Shown here one piece after another: positions 7,665-15,684 of a DNA stretch of 45,454 nt (the first letter of the stretch is position 1; every line of letters begins with the position of its first letter). A program made the translations under genes and the position numbers. Source of the DNA: an uncultured Anaerolineae bacterium (GTDB lineage: Bacteria; Chloroflexota; Anaerolineae; Aggregatilineales; Phototrophicaceae); the NCBI GenBank assembly GCA_938022205.1, contig CALIEB010000012.1, positions 1 to 45,454 of the forward strand. The letters are read 5' to 3'. The notes beneath the pieces were generated by a model, which searched no databases, had not been told where the DNA came from, and saw only the letters and a list, made by a program, of their open reading frames with translations.

Positions 7665-8750
7665 ATGCGCGTGTTAATGCTCTCCAAAGCCTGCATTGTG
7701 GGCATCTACCAGACCAAGCTCGAGGCGATTGCCCGCGAGGGCGTGACGCTGCGCGTGCTTGTGCCGCCGTCGTGGCGCGACGAGCGCGGCACGCAGCCGC
7801 TAGAGCGCGCCTTCACAACAGGCTACGACCTCAAAGCCATTCCTATCGCCATGAACGGCAGCTTTCACACGCACTTCTACCCAACGCTTGGGCGCGAAAT
7901 CGCTGACTTTCGCCCCGATGTCGTGCATATCGACGAAGAGCCTTACAACGCAGCGACGTGGCACGCGCTTTGGCTGGCGCGGCGGGCGGGCGCGAAGACG
8001 CTGTTCTTTAGCTGGCAGAACATCGCGCGCCGCTACCCACCGCCGTTTGCATGGGGCGAGCGGTGGGTGCTGCGCCATGTCGACCACGCCATTATGGGGA
8101 CAGAGAGCGCGGCGCAGGTTTGGCGACAAAAGGGCTACACGGGACCGCTCTCGGTCATCCCTCAATTTGGCAGCGACGAAACGCTGTTCAAGCCCACGCC
8201 GCGCCGCGAACGCCCATTCACGATAGGCTTCATAGGGCGGCTTGTGCCAGAAAAAGGCGTAGCGGTGCTGCTAGAGGCAGCGGCGGGCTTGGCGGGCGAT
8301 TGGCGGCTGCGGCTGGTGGGCGGCGGCACGCTGCGAGCGGCATTAGCGGCGCGCGCGGCGGCATTGGGCATCGCCGAGCGCGTGTGCTTCTTAGGGCAGC
8401 TGCCTTCTACGCGGATACCGCAAGAATACGCCGAGCTGGACGTGCTGGTGCTGCCCTCGCTCACGCGCCCCAATTGGAAAGAGCAGTTCGGGCGCGTGCT
8501 GGTGGAGGCGATGCTGTGCGGCGTGGCGGTTATCGGCAGCAACAGCGGCGCAATCCCCGACGTGATAGGCGGCGCGGGCTTGGTCACGCCCGAAGGCGAC
8601 GTAGACGCGCTGCGCGCCGCGCTGGCAGAGCTGCAAGCCGCCCCCGCCTTGCGCCAAGCGTGGGGCGAGAAAGGGCGAGCGCACGCACTAGCACACTACA
8701 CGCAGGCACGCATCGCGCAAAAGACGGTGGCGGTCTATCAGACACTGTAA
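7665..8750 (+). CDS. GT4-family glycosyltransferase
   Basis: This 361-residue GT-B enzyme starts MRVLMLSKACIVGIYQ. The C-terminal nucleotide-sugar domain shows GFIGRLVPEKG, RLVGGG and the GT4 E-x7-E motif EQFGRVLVE followed by AMLCGVAVIGSNSGAIPDVI, where the glutamates contact the donor. It should transfer a sugar from a nucleotide donor with retention of configuration, at the cytoplasmic face. ATG 7665 is preferred: AAAGGA lies 9 bases upstream, while the ATG at 7656 is almost on top of that site and the open frame further upstream overlaps the previous gene. Its 3' end overlaps the convergent BTAD gene by 13 bp. Confidence 0.87.
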   Translation: MRVLMLSKACIVGIYQTKLEAIAREGVTLRVLVPPSWRDERGTQPLERAFTTGYDLKAIPIAMNGSFHTHFYPTLGREIADFRPDVVHIDEEPYNAATWHALWLARRAGAKTLFFSWQNIARRYPPPFAWGERWVLRHVDHAIMGTESAAQVWRQKGYTGPLSVIPQFGSDETLFKPTPRRERPFTIGFIGRLVPEKGVAVLLEAAAGLAGDWRLRLVGGGTLRAALAARAAALGIAERVCFLGQLPSTRIPQEYAELDVLVLPSLTRPNWKEQFGRVLVEAMLCGVAVIGSNSGAIPDVIGGAGLVTPEGDVDALRAALAELQAAPALRQAWGEKGRAHALAHYTQARIAQKTVAVYQTL

Positions 8751-9742
8751 GCCAATGTGTTAAGCAGAATTTGTTCGCTCAAGGTGCGGTACTGCGCTGC
8801 GGTTTCGGTGTCACCCAACCGCTGGCACAGCTCAAATCCCAACTGCAGTGCCTCCGCGTAGACACGCCGCAGCTGCGCGCGCCGTGTCACCACCCAATCC
8901 CCTCCAAAACCGCTCAAGAAGTCGCTGCGATACAGCGAAAGCGCGTTGTTCAAATGCACGACAGCTTTGCTGTCAGGGACAACCTGCGCCTGTTGCACCA
9001 GCTTGTTAAACTGCCGCACGTCATAGCGGATGTCGAGGTCGGGCGAAAGGTAGTAGTAGCCAGAGTCATAGACCGTTAGGTCAAAGCCGAGCATCTCGTG
9101 AACCTTGCGTTTGCTCACGTGGAAGACGTTGGTGGCTTCGCGCTCGTTGAGGTTGGGCCAAAACGTTTGAAAAATGTCGTCACGGCGCACCATCACGCGG
9201 TCTATCATGTAATAGAACAACACGCGCGGCAGCCAGCCGTCCCAACGCTGCAGCGGCATGCCGTTGATAAACGTTTGCCCCATGCCCAGCGTGTAGACTT
9301 CTAACAAGGTCTTTTGCGCGTGGACGGTCTGGCGATAGTCGAAAAACATCGTTGGCTCGTCGACCGGGTAGAAGGCAATCTGTGAAGCGACTTCGCTGTA
9401 AAACAGGTACATCGGCATGACACGTCCCATCACCAGCAGCTTTACCACGTCTTGGCGGCGCAGGAACTCCTGCACGAGTTGGGTGAGGGCTTGGGGCTGC
9501 AGGCAGTCAGTTTCGTCAAGGATAACCCATGTTGGCGTGTCGAGGTCGGTTTTTTGCGGCGACACCATATCGCTGAGCTGCTCGTGGGCTTCGTAGAGGT
9601 CGATGTTTGTGCCACGAAATGCCACATAGCGCATGGGAAAATTCGCTTGAATGCTGCCGAGCAAGTACGGACGCAGCAAATAGCGCGGGTGAACAATCAC
9701 ACAGCGTTCTGAAAATTTCACCAATGCCTCGAACGGTGCCAT
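8738..9742 (-). CDS. OmpR-type winged-helix/BTAD transcriptional regulator with P-loop-less ATPase-like N-terminus
   Basis: The protein (334 residues) has three parts. Residues 1-140 look like the second half of an AAA/STAND ATPase: a Walker-B-like strand WVILDETD (72-79) followed by LVQEFLRRQDVVKLLVMG, but no Walker A. Residues 149-233 are an OmpR-type winged helix (VYTLGMGQTFINGMPL, IFQTFWPN, a recognition helix ending KRKVHEMLG, and a Tyr-rich wing). Residues 240-334 are a bacterial transcriptional activator domain (ALSLYRSDFLSGF, RRAQLRRVYAEAL). It is therefore a SARP/BTAD-like DNA-binding regulator, target unknown. It overlaps the convergent GT4 gene by 13 bp and lies downstream of mutY with an AT-rich gap that probably holds its promoter. 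Confidence 0.8.
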   Translation of the reverse strand: MAPFEALVKFSERCVIVHPRYLLRPYLLGSIQANFPMRYVAFRGTNIDLYEAHEQLSDMVSPQKTDLDTPTWVILDETDCLQPQALTQLVQEFLRRQDVVKLLVMGRVMPMYLFYSEVASQIAFYPVDEPTMFFDYRQTVHAQKTLLEVYTLGMGQTFINGMPLQRWDGWLPRVLFYYMIDRVMVRRDDIFQTFWPNLNEREATNVFHVSKRKVHEMLGFDLTVYDSGYYYLSPDLDIRYDVRQFNKLVQQAQVVPDSKAVVHLNNALSLYRSDFLSGFGGDWVVTRRAQLRRVYAEALQLGFELCQRLGDTETAAQYRTLSEQILLNTLAYSV

Positions 9743-9786
9743 GCGCAGCGGTGCCTCTCTAAAATATGGAGCTATGCTATCAGTGT

Positions 9787-9813
9787 ATGATATTCCTACG
9801 CTAAAAACAATAA
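9787..9813 (-). promoter_or_regulatory. Possible promoter of the BTAD regulator
   Basis: In the AT-rich gap 9743-9829 the minus strand has TTATTG (9813-9808) and TATCAT (9792-9787) with a 15-bp spacer, about 45 bases upstream of the ATG. The boxes are imperfect. The marked local AT-richness in a GC-rich genome is the better reason to place a promoter here. Confidence 0.3.
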
Positions 9814-9829
9814 AGAACAGCCATAATTC

Positions 9830-10942
9830 TCAACAAAACCTTGATTTTTCCTCAAGTAAAGCCGAAATGATGGCGCGGTCTGCTTTGCCAAAGCTATAGC
9901 GCGCCAGTTCTTCCTCGTCTACCCACTGCCACGCTTGCACTTGCAAGGCTTGTGGCGCGTCATAAGGCGGCAGCGCGCCCAAATAGGTGCAGTGATAGGC
10001 GTGCAGCGTGATTTTGAAGTGCGTAAAGGCGTGCTTGACACGCACACACAGCGCGCCCACCGCCACGCGCACGCCCAGCTCTTCGGCTAGCTCGCGCTGT
10101 AGGGCTTGGGCATGCGTCTCACCCGCCTCAACCTTGCCGCCGGCGAACTCCCACAAGCCGCCGAGCAAGCCCTCGTTGCGTCGCTGGGCAATCAGCAGCC
10201 GCCCGTCTTGGCGGCGAATGACCCCCGCCACCACGTCATAATGTGGCGTAGGCGCGCGCTTGGCTTTGACCGGGCGCACCGCCTGCGTGCCGCGCGCGTG
10301 CGCCTTGCACTGTGTCCGCAGCGGACAAGCGGCACAATTCGGCGTGCGCGGCGTGCAAACGAGCTGCCCTAACTGCATAAGGGCTTGGTTGTGCGCGCCC
10401 ACGCGCTCGCTAGGCAGCAGTGCCTCCGCCCGCGCCCAAAGCTGACGCTGGACGTGCGCTTGGCGGATGTCCGCGTCAAGGTCATCGTAGCGCGCCAGCA
10501 CGCGCATGACGTTGCCGTCCAGCACTGCCGCCCGCACGTCGTAGGCGATGCTAGCAATTGCGCCTGCCGTGTAGCGTCCGATGCCCTTGAGCCGCAGCAG
10601 TGCCGCAACGCTGGTGGGGAACACGCCGCCATGCTCGCGCAGCACGGTTTGCGCCGTCTCGTGCAGGTGGCGCGCGCGGCGATAGTAGCCCAAGCCCTCC
10701 CACAGCTTTAGCACGTCTGCCAGCGGTGCATTGGCACAATCCGCCAAAGTGGGGTATGCTTTGAGAAAGCGTTCATAGTAGGGGATGACAGTCTCGACTT
10801 GCGTTTGCTGCAGCATGACTTCGGCGAGCCAAATGTGATAGGGGTCGCGGCTGTGCCAAGGCAAACGTCGTGCGTTTTCGTCAAACCATTTCAACAAAAA
10901 CGCGCTAAAATAGGTATCATGGTTAGAACCGTCGGAACTCAT
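9830..10942 (-). CDS. mutY: A/G-specific adenine glycosylase MutY with intact Nudix box
   Basis: MutY removes adenine mispaired with 8-oxoguanine. The catalytic Glu41 lies in EVMLQQTQV, the helix-hairpin-helix is LKGIGRYTAGAI, the catalytic Asp142 is in LDGNV, and the [4Fe-4S] ligands are Cys196-x6-Cys203-x2-Cys206-x5-Cys212. The C-terminal MutT-like 8-oxoG-recognition domain contains a complete Nudix signature (residues 269-291: G-x5-E-x7-RE-L-x-EE-x-G-V); in well-studied MutY proteins this box is degenerate. ATG 10942 is chosen because AGAGG lies 8 bases upstream; a TTG two codons earlier is possible. It is divergent from the SLOG gene, only 46 bp away. Length (370) is normal. Confidence 0.93.
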   Translation of the reverse strand: MSSDGSNHDTYFSAFLLKWFDENARRLPWHSRDPYHIWLAEVMLQQTQVETVIPYYERFLKAYPTLADCANAPLADVLKLWEGLGYYRRARHLHETAQTVLREHGGVFPTSVAALLRLKGIGRYTAGAIASIAYDVRAAVLDGNVMRVLARYDDLDADIRQAHVQRQLWARAEALLPSERVGAHNQALMQLGQLVCTPRTPNCAACPLRTQCKAHARGTQAVRPVKAKRAPTPHYDVVAGVIRRQDGRLLIAQRRNEGLLGGLWEFAGGKVEAGETHAQALQRELAEELGVRVAVGALCVRVKHAFTHFKITLHAYHCTYLGALPPYDAPQALQVQAWQWVDEEELARYSFGKADRAIISALLEEKSRFC

Positions 10943-10988
10943 GTGCAACGCCTCTTGTTCACTTCAGTAGCTTAATTGGGAAAACTTT

Positions 10989-11753
10989 ATGAGCGCACCT
11001 TATCCTATGTTTCCCGTGCAGTTTGCTAGCAACAGCAGTGCTATTGCCATGCGCGTGCCGCTCGTGAACGACGCTCGCCAAATTCTTCACCAGCTGGGCA
11101 TCGTGCCGCCGCGCCCGGTGCTGTTCTTGACGGGCGGCGCGTCTGCGATGTCCGAGCAAGACATTGCTCGCACCCGTCAGTTGATACAGGAGGTGGTCGC
11201 CAAGTTCGCCCAACAGCACAAGCTCGTCGTCATTGACGGCGGTACGGACGCGGGTATTATGCAGATGATTGCCGACGCGCGTCAACAGAAGGGCTATGAT
11301 TTCCCGCTGATTGGGGTTGCGCCGCGCTTGCTCGTCGAATACCCCGGCTATAGCAACCCCAAAGCCGAAGCCACGCTCAAAGAAGGTCACTCGCACTTTG
11401 TCTTGGTCGAAAGCGACGCATGGGGCGGCGAGTCGCAAACGATCGTTGACCTGACGCGCACGCTCGCTAATCAGACCCTGCCCAAGCTGGGGATGTTGAT
11501 TAACGGCGGCAAAATCGCCGAACAAGACGTGTACTTTGCTACCGCGCGCGGCAACGACCGCGTGCCGATTTTGGTGGTTGAAGGCACGGGGCGCAAGGCA
11601 GACGAGCTGAGCAATGCCTTCAAGACCGGCGTGGCGGAGAACCGTATCATCCGCGCCATCGTGGCGGGCGGCGACATTCGCATCATCAGCCTCTTCGAAG
11701 GCTTAGATGCCGCGTGGAAGCAGCTTGCCAAACATTTCGGCGTAACCGCTTGA
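10989..11753 (+). CDS. SLOG-superfamily LSDAT protein (prokaryotic TRPM-like sensor domain)
   Basis: This 254-residue Rossmann-like protein has the features of the SLOG/LSDAT group: an early strand ending VLFLTGGASAM (44-54) and the glycine-rich VIDGGTDAGIMQMI (81-94), equivalent to the phosphate-binding GGT/S motif shared with LOG, DprA and the TRPM N-terminal region. No other domain or membrane segment is seen. SLOG domains bind nucleotides or nucleotide-derived ligands, and several prokaryotic families are proposed sensors in membrane-linked stress or conflict systems. The gene is followed after 32 bp by a membrane-anchored TPR protein, making a likely sensor/output pair. The RBS is weak (TGGGA). 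The exact ligand is unknown. Confidence 0.75.
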   Translation: MSAPYPMFPVQFASNSSAIAMRVPLVNDARQILHQLGIVPPRPVLFLTGGASAMSEQDIARTRQLIQEVVAKFAQQHKLVVIDGGTDAGIMQMIADARQQKGYDFPLIGVAPRLLVEYPGYSNPKAEATLKEGHSHFVLVESDAWGGESQTIVDLTRTLANQTLPKLGMLINGGKIAEQDVYFATARGNDRVPILVVEGTGRKADELSNAFKTGVAENRIIRAIVAGGDIRIISLFEGLDAAWKQLAKHFGVTA

Positions 11754-11785
11754 GTTTGGACACATCACAAGAGAAGGCAGGCAGC

Positions 11786-13066
11786 ATGCGCTTTTTTGTC
11801 ATCTTTGGGCTGCTCATAGGCTTGGCGTGCGCGACATACGCACAGGACACGCCGCCTGCGCCCGATTACAGCGAGACCATCGCGCGGCTTGAGCAGCTCG
11901 TCCAAGCCGCGACCGCCGCCGCCGAGCAAGCGGAAAAGCAAACCGAGTGGGCGTTTAACCTCTTGGGCTTATTTGAGGCAATCGGTGTCTTCATCACCGT
12001 AGGCGGCGTTTTGGCTGCCTTTTTCGGCATTACCCAGATTGTTGGGGCACGCCGCGAGCTGCTGCGCACGAACGAAGAGCTTAAAGCGCAAGCAGCGCAA
12101 ATGCGTGCCGACATCGAGACAGAAATCCGCAGACGCGAGGAAGAACTCAACGCCCTGCGCACCCGCCTAGAGACGTTTACAGCAGAATTCGCCGCACAAA
12201 CCAAAGAACATACCTCGCGGGCATTAATTGCTAACTCGCTCGTGCCGCTAGGCGAACGCCAGTACCGCGCTTCAGACTACGACGGCGCGCTGAACATTTA
12301 CACGCGCGCGCTGGAGCTTGACCCGAACAATCCCACCATTCACCAGCGGTTAGGCTATGTCTACACCCAGAAGAGCGACCTCGAGCGCGCCAAGTACCAC
12401 TACGAACAGGCGATAAAGCTCGAGCGAGACTTTGCGCCCGCGCTGGCGGGGCTGGGGTTCGTCACGCGCCGCATCGCCGAGAAGCTGCTGCCGGGCATCG
12501 AGCAAGATCGCATGTACAACGAAGCGGAACGCCTGCTGCTGAACGCGCTACAAATCACGCCCAAGCTGGTCGACGACGACGGGGAATCGTGGTGGGGCGT
12601 GCTGGGCGGGCTGTATCGCCGCCGCGAGCAACTCGAGCAAGCGATTAACGCCTACGAGCGCGCGACGCGCGTCACGCCGCAGTCCTCCTACGGCTACGGC
12701 AACCTTGCGCTGCTGTATCGCAAGAAGAACCAGCGCGAGAAGATGTTGAAGATGTACGAGCGCGTGGAGAAAATCGCCGAGGAGGAGGCGCGCCGCCAGC
12801 AAGGCAACTTCTGGGGCTACGCCGACCTCATCGTCTCGCGCTATGCGTTGGGCAAGGCTCAGCTTGCCGACGAGATTTTACCCATCGCGATTGACATTGC
12901 GCCCGTTGACGCGCCCTACATGCTTTCGGGACTGCGCGACACGCTGCAAGACCTCACCAGCCTGTTGGAGGAAGACAAGCTACCCCCTATCCAGCTAGCG
13001 ATTGCGACCCTTGAGCGCGTGCTGGAGGAGCGACAAAAGCTGCTAGACGCGCGCGCCAAAGCCTAA
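11786..13066 (+). CDS. Membrane-anchored coiled-coil/TPR protein
   Basis: This 426-residue protein opens with a signal-like segment (MRFFVIFGLLIGLACATYAQ), a short Pro/acidic stretch and a transmembrane helix at about 57-82 (LLGLFEAIGVFITVGGVLAAFF). The helix is followed by arginines (GARRELLR), a charged coiled coil (about 88-145) and tetratricopeptide repeats from about 155 (LGERQYRASDYDGALNIYTRALELDP, then a second TPR and further degenerate ones to about 370). The positive charge after the helix suggests that the coil and TPRs are cytoplasmic, where they could meet the SLOG protein encoded 32 bp upstream. ATG 11786 has AGAAGG 8 bases upstream; the open frame upstream overlaps the SLOG gene. 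It overlaps the convergent ABC permease by 4 bp. Confidence 0.82.
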   Translation: MRFFVIFGLLIGLACATYAQDTPPAPDYSETIARLEQLVQAATAAAEQAEKQTEWAFNLLGLFEAIGVFITVGGVLAAFFGITQIVGARRELLRTNEELKAQAAQMRADIETEIRRREEELNALRTRLETFTAEFAAQTKEHTSRALIANSLVPLGERQYRASDYDGALNIYTRALELDPNNPTIHQRLGYVYTQKSDLERAKYHYEQAIKLERDFAPALAGLGFVTRRIAEKLLPGIEQDRMYNEAERLLLNALQITPKLVDDDGESWWGVLGGLYRRREQLEQAINAYERATRVTPQSSYGYGNLALLYRKKNQREKMLKMYERVEKIAEEEARRQQGNFWGYADLIVSRYALGKAQLADEILPIAIDIAPVDAPYMLSGLRDTLQDLTSLLEEDKLPPIQLAIATLERVLEERQKLLDARAKA

Positions 13067-13971
13067 GCCTTGCGCGCCGTTAAACCCAACACCGCCCACA
13101 GATAGCCGCGCTTGGGGCTAAAGAAGAACGTCAACGCAAAGCCTGTCGTCATCGTTAGCACGATAGCGGCACTGGCGGCAATTTTCAAGTGCCACGCCAA
13201 GTACATGCCGATGATGCCGCCGACGCACGCAAACGCCGCACTGATAGCCATCATGACGTGCAGGCGGTGCGTCCAAAAGCGTGCTGTCGCGGCGGGGATG
13301 GTGAACATCGCTGTCGCCATCAACACGCCCGCCCCCTGCGTACTCATGACAATCGCCACCGCCAGCAGCACAATCAGCCCCATGCGCAGCCCCTCGCTAG
13401 GCAGCCGCAGCGTCTCCGCTAGCACCGGGTCGAACGACACGACGAGCAGCTCCTTATAAAACAGCAACACCATAAGCAGCACGACCGCCCCTACCACGCC
13501 AATCAGTAGCAGGTCGTTGTGACCAATCGCCAAGATGTCGCCGATGATGATATGCTGCAGGTCGGTGGCGAAGTTGCGCGAGCGGCTGATAATCGCCACG
13601 CCCGCCGCCAGCATGCCGGCGAAAATCACGCCAATCGCCACGTCCTCGCGCAGCCGCCGCCCACGTGTCAAAAAGCCCACACCCAAGCCCGACAGCACCC
13701 CTGCGACCATGCCGCCCAAGAGTATCGCGCCGCGCCCCGTATTGCCGCTTAGGTACACAATCGCCACGCCGGGCAGCACACTGTGTGCCAGCGCATCAGT
13801 CAAGAACGACAGCCCGCGCGTCACCACATATGCCCCCATCACCCCGCTGGTTACGCCAATCAGCAGCACGCCTAACATGGCACGCTGCATGAAGGCAAAC
13901 TGCAATGGCTCGCTAAAAAACTCAATCACACTGTGCCAGCTTTCTATATGAAACGTTGTCTCATTTATCAT
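13063..13971 (-). CDS. Zn/Mn ABC transporter permease (ZnuB/MntB/TroC family)
   Basis: This roughly 302-residue polytopic protein has about 8-9 helices and the family signature around PLQFAFMQRAMLGVLLIG, GAYVVTRGLSFLTDALAHSVLPGVA and YKELLVVSFDPVLAETL, the last being the cytoplasmic loop that meets the ATPase. The family imports Zn2+, Mn2+ or Fe2+ with a periplasmic/lipoprotein binding partner and an ATPase. Neither partner is adjacent: downstream is the convergent TPR gene and upstream the divergent receiver gene. Either the other subunits are elsewhere or the permease borrows an ATPase. I prefer ATG 13971; a TTG two codons upstream is possible. The RBS is weak. Metal specificity cannot be told. 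Confidence 0.85.
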   Translation of the reverse strand: MINETTFHIESWHSVIEFFSEPLQFAFMQRAMLGVLLIGVTSGVMGAYVVTRGLSFLTDALAHSVLPGVAIVYLSGNTGRGAILLGGMVAGVLSGLGVGFLTRGRRLREDVAIGVIFAGMLAAGVAIISRSRNFATDLQHIIIGDILAIGHNDLLLIGVVGAVVLLMVLLFYKELLVVSFDPVLAETLRLPSEGLRMGLIVLLAVAIVMSTQGAGVLMATAMFTIPAATARFWTHRLHVMMAISAAFACVGGIIGMYLAWHLKIAASAAIVLTMTTGFALTFFFSPKRGYLWAVLGLTARKA

Positions 13972-14039
13972 AACCAAAATGTGATAAACGTCATAGAGTA
14001 CAGTCTCAAATCTTTATTCTTGTTGCTGGCAATCTCAAC

Positions 14040-14045
14040 TATAAT
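14040..14045 (+). promoter_or_regulatory. -10 box for the receiver-domain gene
   Basis: A perfect TATAAT lies about 70 bases before the ATG in the AT-rich divergent gap 13972-14117. The -35 is unclear (TTGTTG at 14 bp or TTCTTG at 17 bp). Confidence 0.45.
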
Positions 14046-14117
14046 GGGGACAAGTGGGCGTTAGTAAATGACGATTTATTACTTCAGAAGACTCTCTGGT
14101 AGCATCAGGAGGTGGGC

Positions 14118-14510
14118 ATGGCAGCGCGAATCCTATACATCGAAGACAACCCGATGAACATGAGGCTCGTGCGCAAAATTCTTGTCGATTTAGGCTATGA
14201 GATGCTTGAAGCTGTCAACGGTCAAGATGGATTAGCACTGGCTATGCAGGAGATGCCGGACGCTATCTTGGTCGACATCAACTTGCCTGACATTGACGGC
14301 GTGGAAGTGACACGCCAGCTCAAAGCAAACCCGCCCACGCGCCACATTCCCATCATCGCGCTGACTGCCAATTCAATGTACGGCGACCGCGAACGCTTCC
14401 TAGAGTCTGGTTGTGATGGCTACATTGCCAAGCCGGTCGCCCGCCTAGAGTTGCGCAACGTGCTGCACCATTTTTTAGCAAGTAGCCGCTCAGCCACCAT
14501 TGCGGTTTAG
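14118..14510 (+). CDS. Stand-alone CheY/DivK-like response regulator
   Basis: This 130-residue protein is a single receiver domain with no output domain. It has the acidic pair Glu9/Asp10 (YIEDNPMN), phosphoacceptor Asp53 (ILVDINLPDIDG), the switch Thr83 (ALTAN) and Lys105 (YIAKPV). The IEDNxMNMRL and SGCDGYIAKP segments resemble DivK-type receivers, which act by protein contact rather than by DNA binding. No kinase is adjacent; the nearest in the window is the PAS histidine kinase at 40.5 kb. ATG 14118 lies 5 bases after a strong AGGAGG; a GTG at 14112 overlaps that site and is unlikely. A clear terminator follows. Confidence 0.92.
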   Translation: MAARILYIEDNPMNMRLVRKILVDLGYEMLEAVNGQDGLALAMQEMPDAILVDINLPDIDGVEVTRQLKANPPTRHIPIIALTANSMYGDRERFLESGCDGYIAKPVARLELRNVLHHFLASSRSATIAV

Positions 14511-14573
14511 TTGATTCCGCGCCCTTGTCACAGGGGGGCAGCTGTGGCGGCAACTTGTTCAAACAACCGCACG

Positions 14574-14605
14574 CAGCCCACGACGGTTATGGGCTGTTTT
14601 TTTTT
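14574..14605 (+). terminator. Intrinsic terminator after the receiver gene
   Basis: CAGCCCA (14574-14580) pairs perfectly with TGGGCTG (14590-14596) around a 9-base loop and is followed by nine T residues. It ends transcription of the receiver gene before the convergent beta-propeller gene. Confidence 0.9.
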
Positions 14606-14624
14606 GCCTAGCAAACGCCGCGTC

Positions 14625-15608
14625 TTACGGCAGTGCGAGCAACGATACCCTGCCGTCATCTTCCGCCACCGCCAGCAGCGGCAGCGTGGGATGCAGCGCG
14701 AGCGCGGTGACAAGCTGTCCGCTGCCGCTGCGCACAACGCGAGCAATGCGCCGCGTTGCTGTGTCCCACACGTTGAGCGCGCCGTCTGCTTCCGCCAACA
14801 GCACGCGCCCGCCGCCTAAGAACGCCGCGTGATAGACCGCATTGCCGCTAGGGAACAGCGCGCTCCGCGTGCCGTCGCGCTCCCACAGCTCTAACGCGCC
14901 GTACGCCAACGCCAGCTTGCCCGCTTCGTCGAACGCCGCCGCGTAAGGCTCGACCGTGTAGCCCGTGTCGAATGCCGCTAGCGGCGCGCCGCTGGCGACA
15001 TCCCACGCCCAAAACAGCGCGGGCGAGAACAGCGCGCCCAACGTGCGTCCGTCCGCTGCAAAGAACAGCCGCTCCAGCCAGCGCGGCGTGTTGGCATCAA
15101 GGGTGGGAAACAAAAAGCCCGTCACTTCCAGCGTGTTAGCCGACCAAACCGCCGCGCCGCGCACGTCCGCCGTCGCAAAGGTTTGCCCATCGGGGCTAAT
15201 CGCCAACAGCGCGGGCGTGTCGTGAGCCTTGACGCGCAGCACGGGCGCAAAGCCCTGTGTCTCGAGAGCGATGACCTCACCGCTTTGCGTGGTCGCCAGC
15301 AGCCGCCCGCCCACAAAGCCCATGTCTTGGAAAACCGCACCGTCAACCCGCACCTCGCGCAAGAGCTGGCGCGCGGCGGCATCCCACACGTACAAGCGCG
15401 GCGGCGCATCTGTCGTTGCCTGCGCCAGCGGATAGCCCAGCGTCGCCAGCAGCGCGCCGTCTGCGCTGTAGCTCATGCGCATCACCCGCGTGCCAGTGGC
15501 GATGTCGCCTAACATCACGCCCGCTACCGTTGGCGTGGGCGCGGGTGGCTGCGCCAACGTCAACCATGCGCCCCAAAACAGGCAAAGTACTGTGCAAAAC
15601 CGCCGCAT
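14625..15608 (-). CDS. Secreted WD40/beta-propeller-like protein
   Basis: This 327-residue protein has a signal peptide (MRRFCTVLCLFWGAWLTLAQ, probable cleavage after TLA) and repeated blades with WD40/YVTN character: MSYSADGALLATLGYP, LYVWDAAARQLLREV, LAISPDGQTFATADVRGAAVWSA, FFAADGRTLGALFSP, FWAWDVASGAPLAAFD, LNVWDTATRRIARVV and LALHPTLPLLAVAEDDG. About seven blades would close one propeller. It has no catalytic motif, so it is probably an extracellular binding or scaffold protein. ATG 15608 has AGGAGG 7 bases upstream; the longer open frame upstream lacks a signal peptide. It lies 76 bp downstream of the secreted protease gene on the same strand, so the two may be co-transcribed. Confidence 0.82.
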   Translation of the reverse strand: MRRFCTVLCLFWGAWLTLAQPPAPTPTVAGVMLGDIATGTRVMRMSYSADGALLATLGYPLAQATTDAPPRLYVWDAAARQLLREVRVDGAVFQDMGFVGGRLLATTQSGEVIALETQGFAPVLRVKAHDTPALLAISPDGQTFATADVRGAAVWSANTLEVTGFLFPTLDANTPRWLERLFFAADGRTLGALFSPALFWAWDVASGAPLAAFDTGYTVEPYAAAFDEAGKLALAYGALELWERDGTRSALFPSGNAVYHAAFLGGGRVLLAEADGALNVWDTATRRIARVVRSGSGQLVTALALHPTLPLLAVAEDDGRVSLLALP

Positions 15609-15684
15609 TGCTGCGCCTCCTGTGTGCCGTTTGCCGCGATTGTAGCACAGCCTCGCGCCAAAGTGGCAGGGGTGGCGCGCGACT

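Noticed and set aside
8051..9079. Plus-strand 342-codon open frame over the GT4 and BTAD genes
   Set aside because: Arg/Ala-rich out-of-frame translation crossing the convergent end of two well-supported genes.
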